From contig MU839172.1 in NCBI GenBank assembly GCA_030685235.1, positions 117,306-181,305 on the forward strand: DNA of 64,000 nucleotides. Direction: 5' to 3'. Each line of letters starts with the position of its first letter. Position 1 is the first letter of the stretch. The notes under the pieces were generated by a model. It was not told the origin of the DNA. It saw only the letters and a program-made list of their open reading frames with translations, and did no database searches. This DNA is from Copromyces sp. CBS 386.78. Its lineage: Eukaryota > Ascomycota > Sordariomycetes > Sordariales > Sordariaceae. Position numbers and translations under genes: made by a program. Below are positions 24,248 through 35,254 of this stretch, in pieces.

Positions 24248-25830
24248 GGCTGATCGGATGTTGTCGGATTACTGGGGCCCTGACCAAGGGATTCGGGTGC
24301 TTCTTCGCGAAAGTTGAGGGGGAAAAGGGGGCTTTTGGAGGTGGGAGAGTGGGAGGTAAGCCGAGGCGGAGGGTGGGCTGCTGTCACCGGTTACTCGGGT
24401 GAAGTGACCGACTTCGGTGGAGTAATTGAAGTGTACTTGGCTTCTTTTGCCGGCGGGCCTGACCTTGCTGCTGGAGTATTTCTCACGACGATGACGATCG
24501 TGACGATAGCGAATGGAGTTTCGTCGACAGCAACGAGTTGATGGCAGCAGGATAGCACTTGGAGTCGGTAGGGCAGCAGCTCGTTCAAGTTAAAAATTGG
24601 AGGGTATCTGGCCTTTGTCTCGGTCGGCTGCAGCAAGCGATGGCGGCGGGAGGGCAGGGGACCTGTTTGTTGCACGTGTTAATGCGGTTCTCTCGGTGTT
24701 GTCAAGTTGCAGAAGTGGATTTCTTGTCCAGCACGCCTAGGTTTGGCGCCCAGCAGACCATTCGCGACCACCGAGAGCGCTCAACCGGCCCCTCTGCTGT
24801 AGCGGCTGCACCGCGGCATCTTGGGCGTCTTGGTTTTGCCCTGGGCCATTCTGGCTTCTAACCTGGAACCGTGATAGGAGATGCCCCACTAACCTTGATT
24901 GAGAGGATCACGGTTCGATTCCGTGGACGACGACGACAGTGGTGATGAGAGGATGCTGCTTGGTTGCGTGGTGGATGTTTGGTTATGTTTTGTGAAAGCA
25001 GGGTGTTCACCGTTCCTCCTTTTTCTTTCTGCCGGCCTCAACAACAAAACTCAACAAAGAAGCCAATTGGAAGCGACAATTGTGTAGAGCACCTCACCAC
25101 AGACGCGGGTGGTGGATTGGACACGGTGCAATGCTGTGTCCGGGGGAGGGTTGAACAGCACACGGGGGGTTTCTCTATTTACATGCCGCGTACCTGTATC
25201 AACTCCGATCGGACCTCGACATGACATTGAGACTTTCAATGAAAGGGCCGTGTGTTACCTACGCTTACAGTAATGGCTGACGGTCAGATCCTGTGTATTA
25301 CCATAGGAAGCTAGTAGCTATGTATATTGACGAGATTGCAAGACCAAAGCAGGTGATAAGGACCGCAATAGGAATGAACATAAGATCACTATAATCCTCC
25401 GACTCCATCTTTGTCTCTGATCCGTCGTCCGCACTGCAAAGATACTGCGTGCTTATGTTACCGTACCGTATCACGAATCTTCATTTCGTACCAAGACCTC
25501 ATGCAGTGTCAGCACAGCTAGGTACTGTAGGTAGTACCTATCTTTTGTCCCAGATGCTTGACGTCGGAACAATTTTGGGGTTCATCCATTCATTCACGAG
25601 AAAAAGTGGAAACTCCGGGCTTCTACCTTAACGTCAACCTGCCGGATCCCAGGCTATTTAGGGGTTTGGGACATCGGCGGATTGATGATGTGAGGCTGTG
25701 GCGCCTTGTGAAGCAGAACAATATCAATCAGCAGCAGGTTGTGGTTGCAAAGTTCCCAACCATCATACCTCGGCGTTCCCAACAAGTGCGCAAGGGGGGA
25801 GGTTTGGGGAGGGGGGGGGGGGGGGGGGTG

Positions 25831-26150
25831 GGGGGTCGTTTTTTGTTTTTTGGGTGCCAGGGCAGGCCGGGGAAAGTATGGGCGGTAGCGGGCCGCTTTG
25901 GGGAAAAGTTGGTGAGCCCCGCGGCCCACATCCCCTTTNNNNNNNNNNACCCCCCGCGCCCCCCCCCCCGCCCGCCGCCCCGCGCGCGCCCCCGCCCCCC
26001 CCCCCCCCCCCCGGCGGCGCCGGCGCCCCCGGGCCGCCCCGGGGGGGTCGTTTTGTGATTTTGCGGTGCCAGGGCAGGCAGGGGAATGTCTGGGCGTTCG
26101 CGGGCAGCTTTGGGGAAATGTTGGAGAGCCCCGCGGCCAAGCTCCCGTTT
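25831..26150. repeat. Imperfect direct duplication flanking an N gap, probable assembly artefact
   Basis: The segment 25,831-25,938 and the segment 26,043-26,150 are imperfect copies. Both start GGGGGTCGTTTT, pass through GTGCCAGGGCAGG, and end with GAGCCCCGCGGCC. Ten N (25,939-25,948) and a nearly pure G/C run lie between them. The differences are mostly homopolymer-length and G-rich miscalls. The simplest reading is that two low-quality read ends of the same locus were joined across a gap, so only one copy may exist in the genome. Confidence 0.65.
25939..25948. other. Assembly gap (10 N)
   Basis: Ten undefined bases. They sit between a degraded G-rich read end and a C-rich run, so the true length and sequence here are unknown. 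Confidence 0.99.
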
Positions 26151-26926
26151 GCCAGGCTGTCGCGGGGTCCGGATGGAGATGGGTTAGCGGCAAGTACATT
26201 TTGACAACTTTCAACCTCCTCCCAATGACTAAACATGAGCAATGGAAATGAAGGCGTTCTCACGACGGTCGGTCTTATTGAGTCGAAAGCCATATCGCCT
26301 TCCAGTTCAACAAATTTGCTGAGAATAAAAAGCTACCTGAAATAGATCCAAGGAACCATTTTGGGCATAATCTTCCCAGGGTAGCTCTTGCTGCATGTAC
26401 GGCTACCGGGGTCCGAAGTCGCACTCGGGCCTCCAGGGGTCTGACGTTCGCAACCGGCAACATTACATGATTGGCTCTGTACGTCACATGCGCCAACAAA
26501 TCCCCCAGCGTTCTTGGTCTTGACTGCCTGCGTGCCTCGGACAAGAGACGGGATTCCTGGATGGGCTCTTCAATTGCTCAAGCAACGCCTGCGTCATTGT
26601 CATGAGAACTTCAAAGATGTGGACGCTTTGGTCAAGAACTGCCATCAAAGAACGCATGTGTGGTATATTGTCGTCATATGTATAGTACAAGCGAACTGGA
26701 ATGGATGATATCGCCTTTCAACAACCCCGGATGTTTCTCCTCATGTCTGTACTCACACCAACCCTCCTGGTGCTTTACGTATCACAATACATCATAAGGC
26801 TGCTGCTGCTGCTGTTTGAAAGGAAGATCCCATCCATTCTATGCTGAAAAGAACCGAAGCCCGACCGTTTTCCGACCGTCGCGCCAAACTACCTAACCAT
26901 TACTACTATCACAACAGTTGCTTAAT

Positions 26927-28649
26927 TTACAGCTTCTTGGCAATCTCGATCCACTTCTCAGTGGAGAAAGACTTGGGCCTAGAGTAAAACAGTTAGCCAT
27001 AATTCGGTGTAAAAACGAGTTCATATAGCAGCAAGACGTACCTCTCAATGGGGGCACCGACGGCGCGGTCGATGATCAGCTGAGGAAGGACACCAATGGC
27101 GCGGGAAACACCGAAGAGAACAGTGTAGTAGTTGGCCTCAGTAAGACCATAGTGCTGGAGAAGGACACCAGAGTGGGCATCGACGTTGGGGTAGGGGTTC
27201 TTGGTCTTGCCGTGCTCGGTGAGGACCTTGGGGGCGATCTTGTAGACCTGGCTGACGAGCTGGAACATGGGGTCCTCGGGGAGGTGCTCCTGGGCGAACT
27301 TGCGCTGGGCAGAGTAGCGGGGGTCGGTCTTGCGGAGGACGGCGTGGCCGTAACCGGGAACAACGCGACCGGAGTTAAGGGTGTCCCAGAGGTACTTGGT
27401 GATGGCCTCATCGGAGAGATCGTCACCGATGACCTTCTTCATCTCGATGAGCCAGTTGAGAACCTCCTGGTTGGCAAGACCGTGGAGGGGACCGGCGAGA
27501 CCGTTAAGACCGGCAGCGACGGAAAGGAAGGGAGAGCTGAGGGCAGAGCCGACAAGGTGAGTGGTGTGGGCAGAGACGTTGCCACCCTCGTGGTCGGTGT
27601 GGATGGTGAGGTAGAGACGGAGGAGCTCAACAAAGTCCTTGTTCTCGCCGAAGCCGAGCTGGTTGGCGAAGTTGAAGGCGTAATCCTTGTCCTTCTGGAC
27701 AGCAGCGACCTTGCCGCCCTTGAAGACGTTCTGGTAGATGCGGGCAGCAATGGTGGGGAGCTTGGCAATGAGGTCCATGGCGTCCTCAAAGGTGTAGCCC
27801 CAGTACTCCTTCTTGTTGATACCCTTGGCGTAGGCACGGGCGAAAGAAGAGGTGTGCTCGAGAGCGGTGACGGCGAGGGAGAGCTGAGCCATGGGGTGGA
27901 GGTCAGAGGGGCAGCGGTCGATGAGCTCCTCAATGAACTTGGGGATATCGGAGCGGGCAGCCCACTCGGCAGAGAGGTCGCGGACCTGCTGCTCGGAGGG
28001 GACCTCACCGGTCAGGAGAAGCCAGAAAAGACCTGCGCATCACGTCAATACATGAGAACCGAACTCACAACACGACATCTCACGGTGGTGCTGGCAAGGC
28101 GCGTAGGAGTGTGAACATACCCTCGGGAAGGGGCTCCTGGCCACCGGGAGCCTTGGGGAGGAGCTCCTGGCACTCGGGGATGGTCTTGCCGCGGAAACGG
28201 ATACCCTCCTCGGCGTCGAGGACGGAACCTTCCCAGACAAGGCACTTGATGCCACGGGCACCGCCATAGACCTGGTCGAGAGTGACCTTGTCGACGATCT
28301 TGGAACCGTGCTCCCTGAGGTTGACAGGTACGGGTCAGCAACACGATGGATGACACGAGAACTTGAAGCTATCGACAGCTTATGCCGAGGTAGAGGTAGA
28401 GCTTACTTGCGGAGGGCCTTGATCTCCTCGATCTTCTCGGGGAGGAGCTCAGCGAAGCGCTCCTTGAGAGTCTATCACGGCCAAAAGAAGCGCGGTCAGC
28501 GGATGATGTCAGTGTGTCACCGGCTCACGAGGCTGCCTTACCTGAGTCTTGGAAGAGTAGCATCTGGCGGCAGTGAAGGCAGTCTGGCGAGAAGCGAGGT
28601 TGAAGGAGGACCTCAGGGCGGCGGAGCCCAGGCGCATAACGGGAGCCAT
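26927..28649 (-). CDS. cit-1: Mitochondrial citrate synthase
   Basis: The enzyme condenses acetyl-CoA and oxaloacetate to citrate, the first step of the TCA cycle, in the mitochondrial matrix. Five exons on the minus strand (28649-28542, 28471-28407, 28314-28121, 28032-27042, 26978-26927) give 469 residues, the normal length for fungal enzymes. The N-terminus ([20 protein letters not shown]...) is rich in Arg and Ser and lacks acidic residues, as a matrix-targeting peptide should. The catalytic residues are in place: His in [12 protein letters not shown], His in [17 protein letters not shown], and Asp in [10 protein letters not shown]. The protein ends in AKKL, only weakly like a peroxisomal PTS1. 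All joins keep frame. The codon bias is strong. The citrate carrier gene lies downstream on the same strand. Confidence 0.97.
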
Positions 28650-31364
28650 GGTTTACTCAGTGGGTGGGAGGGAGGGATGTGGTGTGGTTGAGGAGAAAGG
28701 AACAGTACGGAAAGGAAAGAAGAAAGAGAAAAGGTTGAGGTGAAGCAATCAAGGCGGCACGGGCTTGAAAAAAAAGCGCAGCCGGGGAGCGGGTGCGTGG
28801 GAAAATATGACATACCGTAGCAACCAGCGAACCAGGGCAGGTCCAGAGGTCCGTTGGCTTCACTTTGGCGGGCTTTGCTCGCTCTTGCCGGGGGATTTGG
28901 CCTGCCCCGACTGGATGCGAGTTGCCCGCAATTGCCAATGCCAATTGGATCCAATAATCTTCACGGGCGGGAGCAAATAGGCGGGGCTCCCACTCTGCTC
29001 GGGCCAGTGGACCGGGGTGTTCGGGCCAGTCCTCCCACGAAGTTGCATCGCGATGCTCGACTTTCAGTGTTCCACGACGGCATCCTCTTGACACGACACC
29101 CACGACACGCTGCTCGATCCACAATTGTTCGACTCCGAGACAGATGATTGACAGACAGATGCTCCTCTTCCCGCGCGTATCCGCGACATTGAGACTGGAG
29201 AAGGCTACACCGTAATCATCGTAGAGGCCGGCGCCAATGAATTTTGATGATTACCCAACCCTGATGAATGTGGACAATTTGGAACGTGAAGCTGAACTCT
29301 GCGGGCCAAAGGTTCAAATGTTTCTACGTTGAGGTAGCTTGGCCGAGCTGCCGAGCTCGAGCGCTGAGGGGTCGCTGACGCCGTTCTAACGCGGGGCGGC
29401 TCTCACACGTGTGTTTCGCTTCCCAGTTCCCGTCCATGCGCGCGGTGAAAGGGGTGGTCGACGACGGAAGACCGGAAGAAGACCTGGACACAACCACGCT
29501 GAACACTTGCAACACTTGCGACACTAACATCATGTGCACGTCTCTGCAATCGCATTGTGTCGCGAGGGACAGAGGTTGTCAGTCCAGATCTCAGCAGCGC
29601 GATGTTAAGGCTGCCGCTCACCCGCATGTCGAGGTCGATACATGCATTGACGTCACGGAACCCCTTTGGGCGTTTGGGACTACTACAGTACTTGGCCCTT
29701 GCTGAGATCCCCAACTCATCCGGGGAAGCCGCCCCTTTTTGACAGGTGTGGAAACGTTGCTCCGGGCTTTCCAGAAAGCAATGTTGGAATTGCCAATTGA
29801 CGGTCGGAAGCCGGTCATTGAAATGCGCTCTTCATCCACAATTGAAAAGAGATGAGCCCGCCTGCACAAGTCGTTCCATAGTACAGTATGTCCTCGACAA
29901 CTCTGTCCTTTCCCGCTCAATTGTGAATGTTCCTGGAGCACGCAACACTCCTCCAGACGGGCCAATCCCAGGTGCATGTGGATACATGAATTTCCCCTGA
30001 TAACTAATGCATGTACTTCGGCACGCCATTTTGTATTCATTTACAGGGCTCATGCACTTACATCCCCATGCCAAGACTTCTGAGCCCCCCTAGCATAGAA
30101 ATTCCGGGTGGCTTTTAGGGGGCTAGCATACCTGTCAGGCCCTAAAACTAGGTGCCAATAAATGATGCAAATAGCAGTCATGCAAATGCCCATACAAAAT
30201 AATTGCGGACGGCCAGCTGTAAGCATTTAGAGGGCTTTATGCATTTTCAGATGCATGCACTTTCCGGGGAAATTCCTGTAGACGGTTCCTAATTTTATCC
30301 CGCCTGGGCGTTGCTGCCTTAGTGCCTTACCCATCAGGCCACAACACCGCAGGTAAAGGTTCTCCACGCACGCAGTCCTCGCCTTCGTCAGCAGCCACGG
30401 TGGCACAGCAGGCGCAACACAGGAATTGCATGGCAGGCACGGCAGGCAAAGGATGACTCGAACCGAGCCAAAGACCAGGGCAGCCACTCCCCACCCACCT
30501 GCACCAAACCACCAACCACCAACCACTTTTTCCCTTATGCAACAACAACTTTTCTTTCTCCCCGCTTTCCAACCCCAACTCCCATCCTCACTTGTGGCAT
30601 CACCACCACATCACGCTTTTCTTGTCATCAGCGAAAACAACTCCAAGCGCCAACGGAGATCGCCTTTTATCAATCCAGCAAACGAGTAATCGACTAGTCG
30701 CCAGGATTTTGCCCATGCGCCTCGCGTCAGCTCAATTCCACCCGGATTTTCTCACTTTCTAGTAGCCTCACAGTAAAAGGGTGCGCCCAGATCACTTCCG
30801 CGCAGGTCAAGTTCTGATCTCGTCTGCCCTCCGTACTGCTGCTTTCGTCACGGTTCTTGCCGTCGTCATAGCCATCCCCAGCTGGTGGTTATCCACTTCG
30901 CGCGTCACGTCAAAGTAAAAAGGACCACCGTATTCTTGCTCGCACACACGCCGGCCAGCAACATATCTCTGGCCTCTCTTCTCGGCTTCTTTTTTACTAG
31001 GACTCTAAACTGGCATACGGCGTCTGCTCTCGTCTTAGGACGCACAGAAAGGACAGCCACTTCGTACAAGCTGCTCTCTTGAGCACCCGGTGGCGTGGGC
31101 AAATTGCAGCTTCGTAACCTCGGTGATATACGTCGAGAAGAAAGGAAAGCAGACCTTGGATGCCGACCTGCTTGATCAAGCCTGATTCAACGTACTCCGT
31201 CGTTCCATCCGTGACAAAGAGCATGGTATTGGCATAGAAACCATATTTCAGTCACCGTATCACACCCGTATAACATCGCAGCTTGTATCTCCAAGCCCAA
31301 CGGCCAAGCTGATTCCCGACTTCAGCTGGACTAGATCGGTTCTCGCAAACAAGAGTCATCAACC
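28650..31364. other. Divergent intergenic region between citrate synthase and Seb1 genes
   Basis: No gene seen. It should contain both promoters: citrate synthase to the left, Seb1 to the right. A purine-rich stretch at 28,660-28,740 is probably the citrate synthase 5' leader (pyrimidine-rich on its sense strand). At about 30,324-30,343 the minus strand reads like a tRNA A box, but no B box or cloverleaf follows. Confidence 0.55.
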
Positions 31365-34078
31365 ATGTCGTCGTCACAGGCGGCCGTAGCTGAGCTAGAG
31401 AAGGGCCTCGGGGACATGCAAAACCTGAAACCGCCTGGCGTCTCTGGCTCTAAGATCAGTAGCCTCACCCAGCTGTGCTTGAACAACGTCCAGGTAAGAA
31501 GCACGCCATGTCTGGACTCGACAGTTTGCACGATGGAGGCACCAGAGCTAACCACACACCCTTTGACAGTACGAGTCACAGCTGGTTCAAAAGTTGTATA
31601 CTCACTACAAGAAGACACCAAACACCCACAAGCTGGGCGTCCTATACGTCGTAGATTCAGTAACCCGCAAATGGCTGGATCAGGCAAAGGCCCTCGGACA
31701 GCCCGTCACCCTCGGTGCCCAGGATGGCACCTATGCTGCCGGTGTCCACAGAGTGACCGAACTAATGCCCATGTTCATGAACGCCATCATCTCCTCGGCC
31801 CCCGAGGATCAAAAGGTACGCATATAACAGCACACCCATGTGCCGTCTTACACATATACCTCCATTTCTGCTACGGACTAGACCCCGAGCTTACTTGGGA
31901 GCGGCTGTAAGATGCGGCCATACCAGTCGTCATCACTTTTCTAGACCAGATTCGTGAATCCATTCTTGGTTATATCTAGTGTTCAGTATCTTGGTGGATC
32001 ATAAACTCACACCCATCTCGTCTTGTAGGAGAAGATCAAGAAGCTTGTCGACATCTGGGATAAGGGCCAGACGTTCCCTCCTGATATGGTCAATACCTTT
32101 AAGCAAAAGTTGAATGCCCATCAACAGCAAAGTAGGTTTCGCTCGTATCCTCCTAATCATCTTCCCTTGCGCGTCTGCGGTGCTTGTTGGTTTCCTGATC
32201 TAACTGTCTTATGTGCCGATAGATGTCTCGACAACACCTCCAGGCAGTCCCCCTCCTAACCCGCTGGCTTTCTTACAGGCACAGGCCGCTAGCAGATCTG
32301 CCCCTACGCCAACAACTCCCGCCACAATGCCGCCCAACCTCCTGGAGACCCTAGCAAATCTCGCCCGCTTGAATGCGAATGCGGCTCAAAGCAATCCTAG
32401 CGCGGCCGCCCCAGCTCCCGCCCCGGCCGTAACTGCGGCTGTAGCCCCGTCTCCGGTACAGGTGGGAGTCCCTCAGATTCCTCCCGTGAATTCTTCCACG
32501 CCGCATCCCATGTTTCCTACTACTGGCCAGCCCAGTAACGGAGCATTGCCAGCCGGATATCTCCCCGGTGTGGGGCACCCGGGCATGCCGTACTTGCCAG
32601 CATCGCAGCCGGCGGGGCAGCCGATGAACGTGCCACCGACGATGCCTTTTGGCTTCCCAGCTCCGACCGCACAACCAGCTCAGCCTGCGCAAGTGCCAGG
32701 AGCGGCCCCTGTTGCGAATCCCGCTGCAACTGCTCAGCTGATCAATGCCCTTGCTGCCCAGGGCGTCTCTTACGACAAGATTGCAAGCGTAATACAGATG
32801 ATGGGTCAATCTAGTGGCCCTGCCCTGACAGCACCTCCCCAGCCCGTTGCTCAACCCCCATATGCTGGCTATGCGGCTCCTCCCCCTGCTGGCGGTGTAT
32901 CCGCTGCCCCTGCATGGGAGCCCGTAGGACATGATGAATCACGTGATCGCAATGGCTATCATGATGGGATGAGGTCTCCAAATCGGCCCCGGGGTCGTTC
33001 TCGCTCACGCTCGCCGCGGCGCTGGGATGTCAGAGGTTCACCTCGATCCCGCGGTGATGACCGCTTTGATTATGGGCGAAGCACCCCGCCCCGTGGCCGT
33101 CCGGATGATCGCGGTAGAGATCGGGATATGCGCATTCCTGACTACCGACAGCGGTCGCCCCCCAACCGTAGGCATCAGAGCCCCGGCCAGGAGCCGCCCT
33201 CCGAGAAATGGGTCAAACACGATCCTACTCTTCCCAATGGCCACATCAAGGTGTATAGCCGCACACTGTTTGTCGGCGGTGTAACGTAAGTTCACCAAGG
33301 TATTCCCCAACCTATATGTGCGTTGACTGACAGACATGTAGATGTTCCGAAGCTGAACTCCGCTCCACCTTTGGTCGCTACGGCGAAGTTCAAACGTGCA
33401 TTGTCAACAAAGAGAAAAGACACGCCTTTGTCAAGATGTACTACCGTCAAGATGCTGAGAATGCAAAAAAGGCCATGGAAGAGAACAGAGGCTCCGACGT
33501 CCAGCTGCGGGTAAGTTTGAGATTTGTATCTTCGTATTGGGCGTCGACTAACGGCTTTGTAGACTCGTTGGGGTGTTGGCTTTGGCCCCCGTGACTGCAG
33601 TGACTACCAGACTGGAATTAGTGTCATTCCTATTCACAAGCTTACCGAAGCCGACCGGAAATGGATGTTGACGGCGCCATATGGCGGAAGTGGTGGCCAA
33701 CCTATTACCACCGGGCTTGTTGTCGAAGAGCCAGACATTGAGATTGGCGCAGGTGTTTCGTCGAAAGCCATCAGTCGACGTATGCAAACAGACAAAGGGG
33801 GTAATCATGGCCCCAAGTCAAGCCGCCGAGATGATGAGCCCCAGCATCCTAACGGCAACGCAGGAGGACCGCCTCCTGCCGGTAATCGCTGGCGACATGG
33901 TCGCGAGAAGCATCGGAACAACAGTGGCGATGACAGACGCGGCGACCGCAATGACAAGAGCGCAGCGAACGATGACCCGATCGTGATGGGCTTGCCTGGA
34001 AACATCACTGTTGGACCAAATGGCATCAACTTTCCTCCTAACTATGCCTTCACTCCAAACAGCACAGCGAATAACTAG
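31365..34078 (+). CDS. seb1: Seb1/Nrd1-type CTD-interacting RNA-binding termination factor
   Basis: This is an RNA-binding protein that docks on the RNA polymerase II C-terminal domain and promotes 3'-end formation and termination (Seb1 of fission yeast, Nrd1 of budding yeast). Six exons (31365-31493, 31570-31815, 32029-32131, 32223-33285, 33342-33510, 33563-34078) give 741 residues. Residues 1 to about 150 form the CID (for example LYTHYKKTP, LGVLYVVDSVTRKWLDQA, FPPDMVNTFKQKL). A long Pro/Ala-rich linker follows, then an Arg/Ser/Asp-rich segment (SRSRSPRR). The RRM starts with SRTLFVGGV, has RHAFVKMYY as RNP1, and continues into RTRWGVGFGPRDC, the extension that in Nrd1/Seb1 forms a composite RNA-binding unit with the RRM. 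The C-terminus is low-complexity, rich in Asn, Gly and Pro. It converges on the gene for Pcf11. Confidence 0.92.
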
Positions 34079-35254
34079 GAGAAGTTCTATTCCATGTGCC
34101 TCCCGGAGCAAATTCAGGACGAGGAGAAAGAAAGGTTCAGGGAAAGGCCGAGAAAGGCGAACATGAAGAGAAAGCACAAAAGTGAGCGGTTAGTTCAGGG
34201 AGGAGATACCCATTGAGATGGATAAAGGATCAAGGAGAGAGAAAAAAAAAAGTTACTGCTATGGGACCGGAGGCTATTATTATTCATGGCGCATTGGCGG
34301 TATTTATTTCTCTCGGGCATTACGTTAGTAGATGGGCAGCGGCGGGTTATTGCTTTAGGTCCAGTATGCCTTATCTGGTTCTTCTTCAAAGCGGAGGGTT
34401 TTTATGGGTTTGATTCTTTCGAGACGGATGGTTTCTTTGCTCTCTGTTTTTAGATGCTTTTGAACGGTTTTGCCATTCAAGCAAACCAGTACGATAGTTG
34501 GTCATCTTGGGAGCGAAATTATCGGTGTCCCAAAGCGGGGGATTTCTTGATGACAAATAGTTCATTTCCTCTCGGTCCTTCGATACCCTTTGCCGGCTTC
34601 GCCATTCGGCAAGCCAGTATGATAGTTGGTAATCTTGGCATGAGAAATAAATATACAGTTACTGTATTCTACTGATAGTTTCCGGCGGGAAGCTTTCTCT
34701 CCTATGCTAGCTAGTCCTGCATAATAATGGTCTCTACTTCATTACTCCACCGTGATCAATGTCAGGGCTTGAATGGGTATTGTTCGTCGATGGTGTCTGG
34801 TCTCATTTGGCCGGCATATGAAAGGCTACTCTAGATCAAAGTTAAGTGTCTTCGGGAACCTGTGACTGTTTAAAGATGGCATATTGCGCTTCTCCAGGAT
34901 TATATATCGTGCTGTGTATGCCATATGAGATTCGGGGAACCAGATGAATTGGAAAGGCGTTTGTGTTTTTGGCTTCAGCCTGAATGACAAGAGGATGGTA
35001 ACGATAGAGCACTAGCTCATAACGATTGAGAGCACTACCTAGCTCAATGACGTTCCAGAGAGTCGCCTTTGTATTCGGATCATCTTTGAGTGTAAGGTAC
35101 CCACGCTTTTTGCTAACCATATGCTCTCACCGAAAACTCAAACAGCACGATCCACATCACATTCCTTTATGCTCTTTTTCTTCTCGATGTTGTAGATGTG
35201 CTTTACATTCCCAAGGACTGACCGACTCGCACCTCACACACCTCGCACTTAGTC
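34079..35254. other. Convergent intergenic region between Seb1 and Pcf11 genes
   Basis: No gene seen. It holds the 3' UTRs of two convergent genes. A purine tract (GAGAGAAAAAAAAAAG) lies at about 34,238, and a 50-bp direct repeat lies in the first half. Confidence 0.6.
34472..34650 (+). repeat. Imperfect 50-bp direct repeat, two copies
   Basis: Copy 1 (34,472-34,521) and copy 2 (34,601-34,650) share GCCATTC, then CAGTA-GATAGTTGGT-ATCTTGG. They start 129 bp apart, downstream of the Seb1 gene. Copies differ by small indels and substitutions. No inverted ends are seen, so it looks like a local duplication. Confidence 0.6.

Larger units (their letters stand above)
24248..26926. other. Intergenic, contains an assembly gap in extreme G/C homopolymers
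   Basis: No gene seen. The left part is the promoter side of the carrier gene. A B-box-like T-arm occurs at about 24,907-24,923 but has no cloverleaf around it. Between about 25,790 and 26,150 the sequence is dominated by long G and C runs around ten N. A CTG run (GCTGCTGCTGCTG) lies at about 26,802. The right end should hold the 3' UTR of citrate synthase. Confidence 0.6.

Noticed and set aside
24850..24935. Perfect B-box-like T arm (CACGG TTCGATT CCGTG)
   Set aside because: No A box, D arm or matching acceptor strand upstream at tRNA spacing; a possible arginine-type anticodon loop upstream has mismatched stems and is too far away.
25558..26293. Long Gly/Pro frames on both strands around the N gap
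   Set aside because: They are translations of G and C homopolymers and undefined bases.
30260..30345. Minus-strand tRNA A box (GTGGCCTGATGGGTAAGGC)
   Set aside because: The anticodon stem does not pair and there is no B box. It may be a fragment of an old tRNA-derived sequence but cannot be called a gene.
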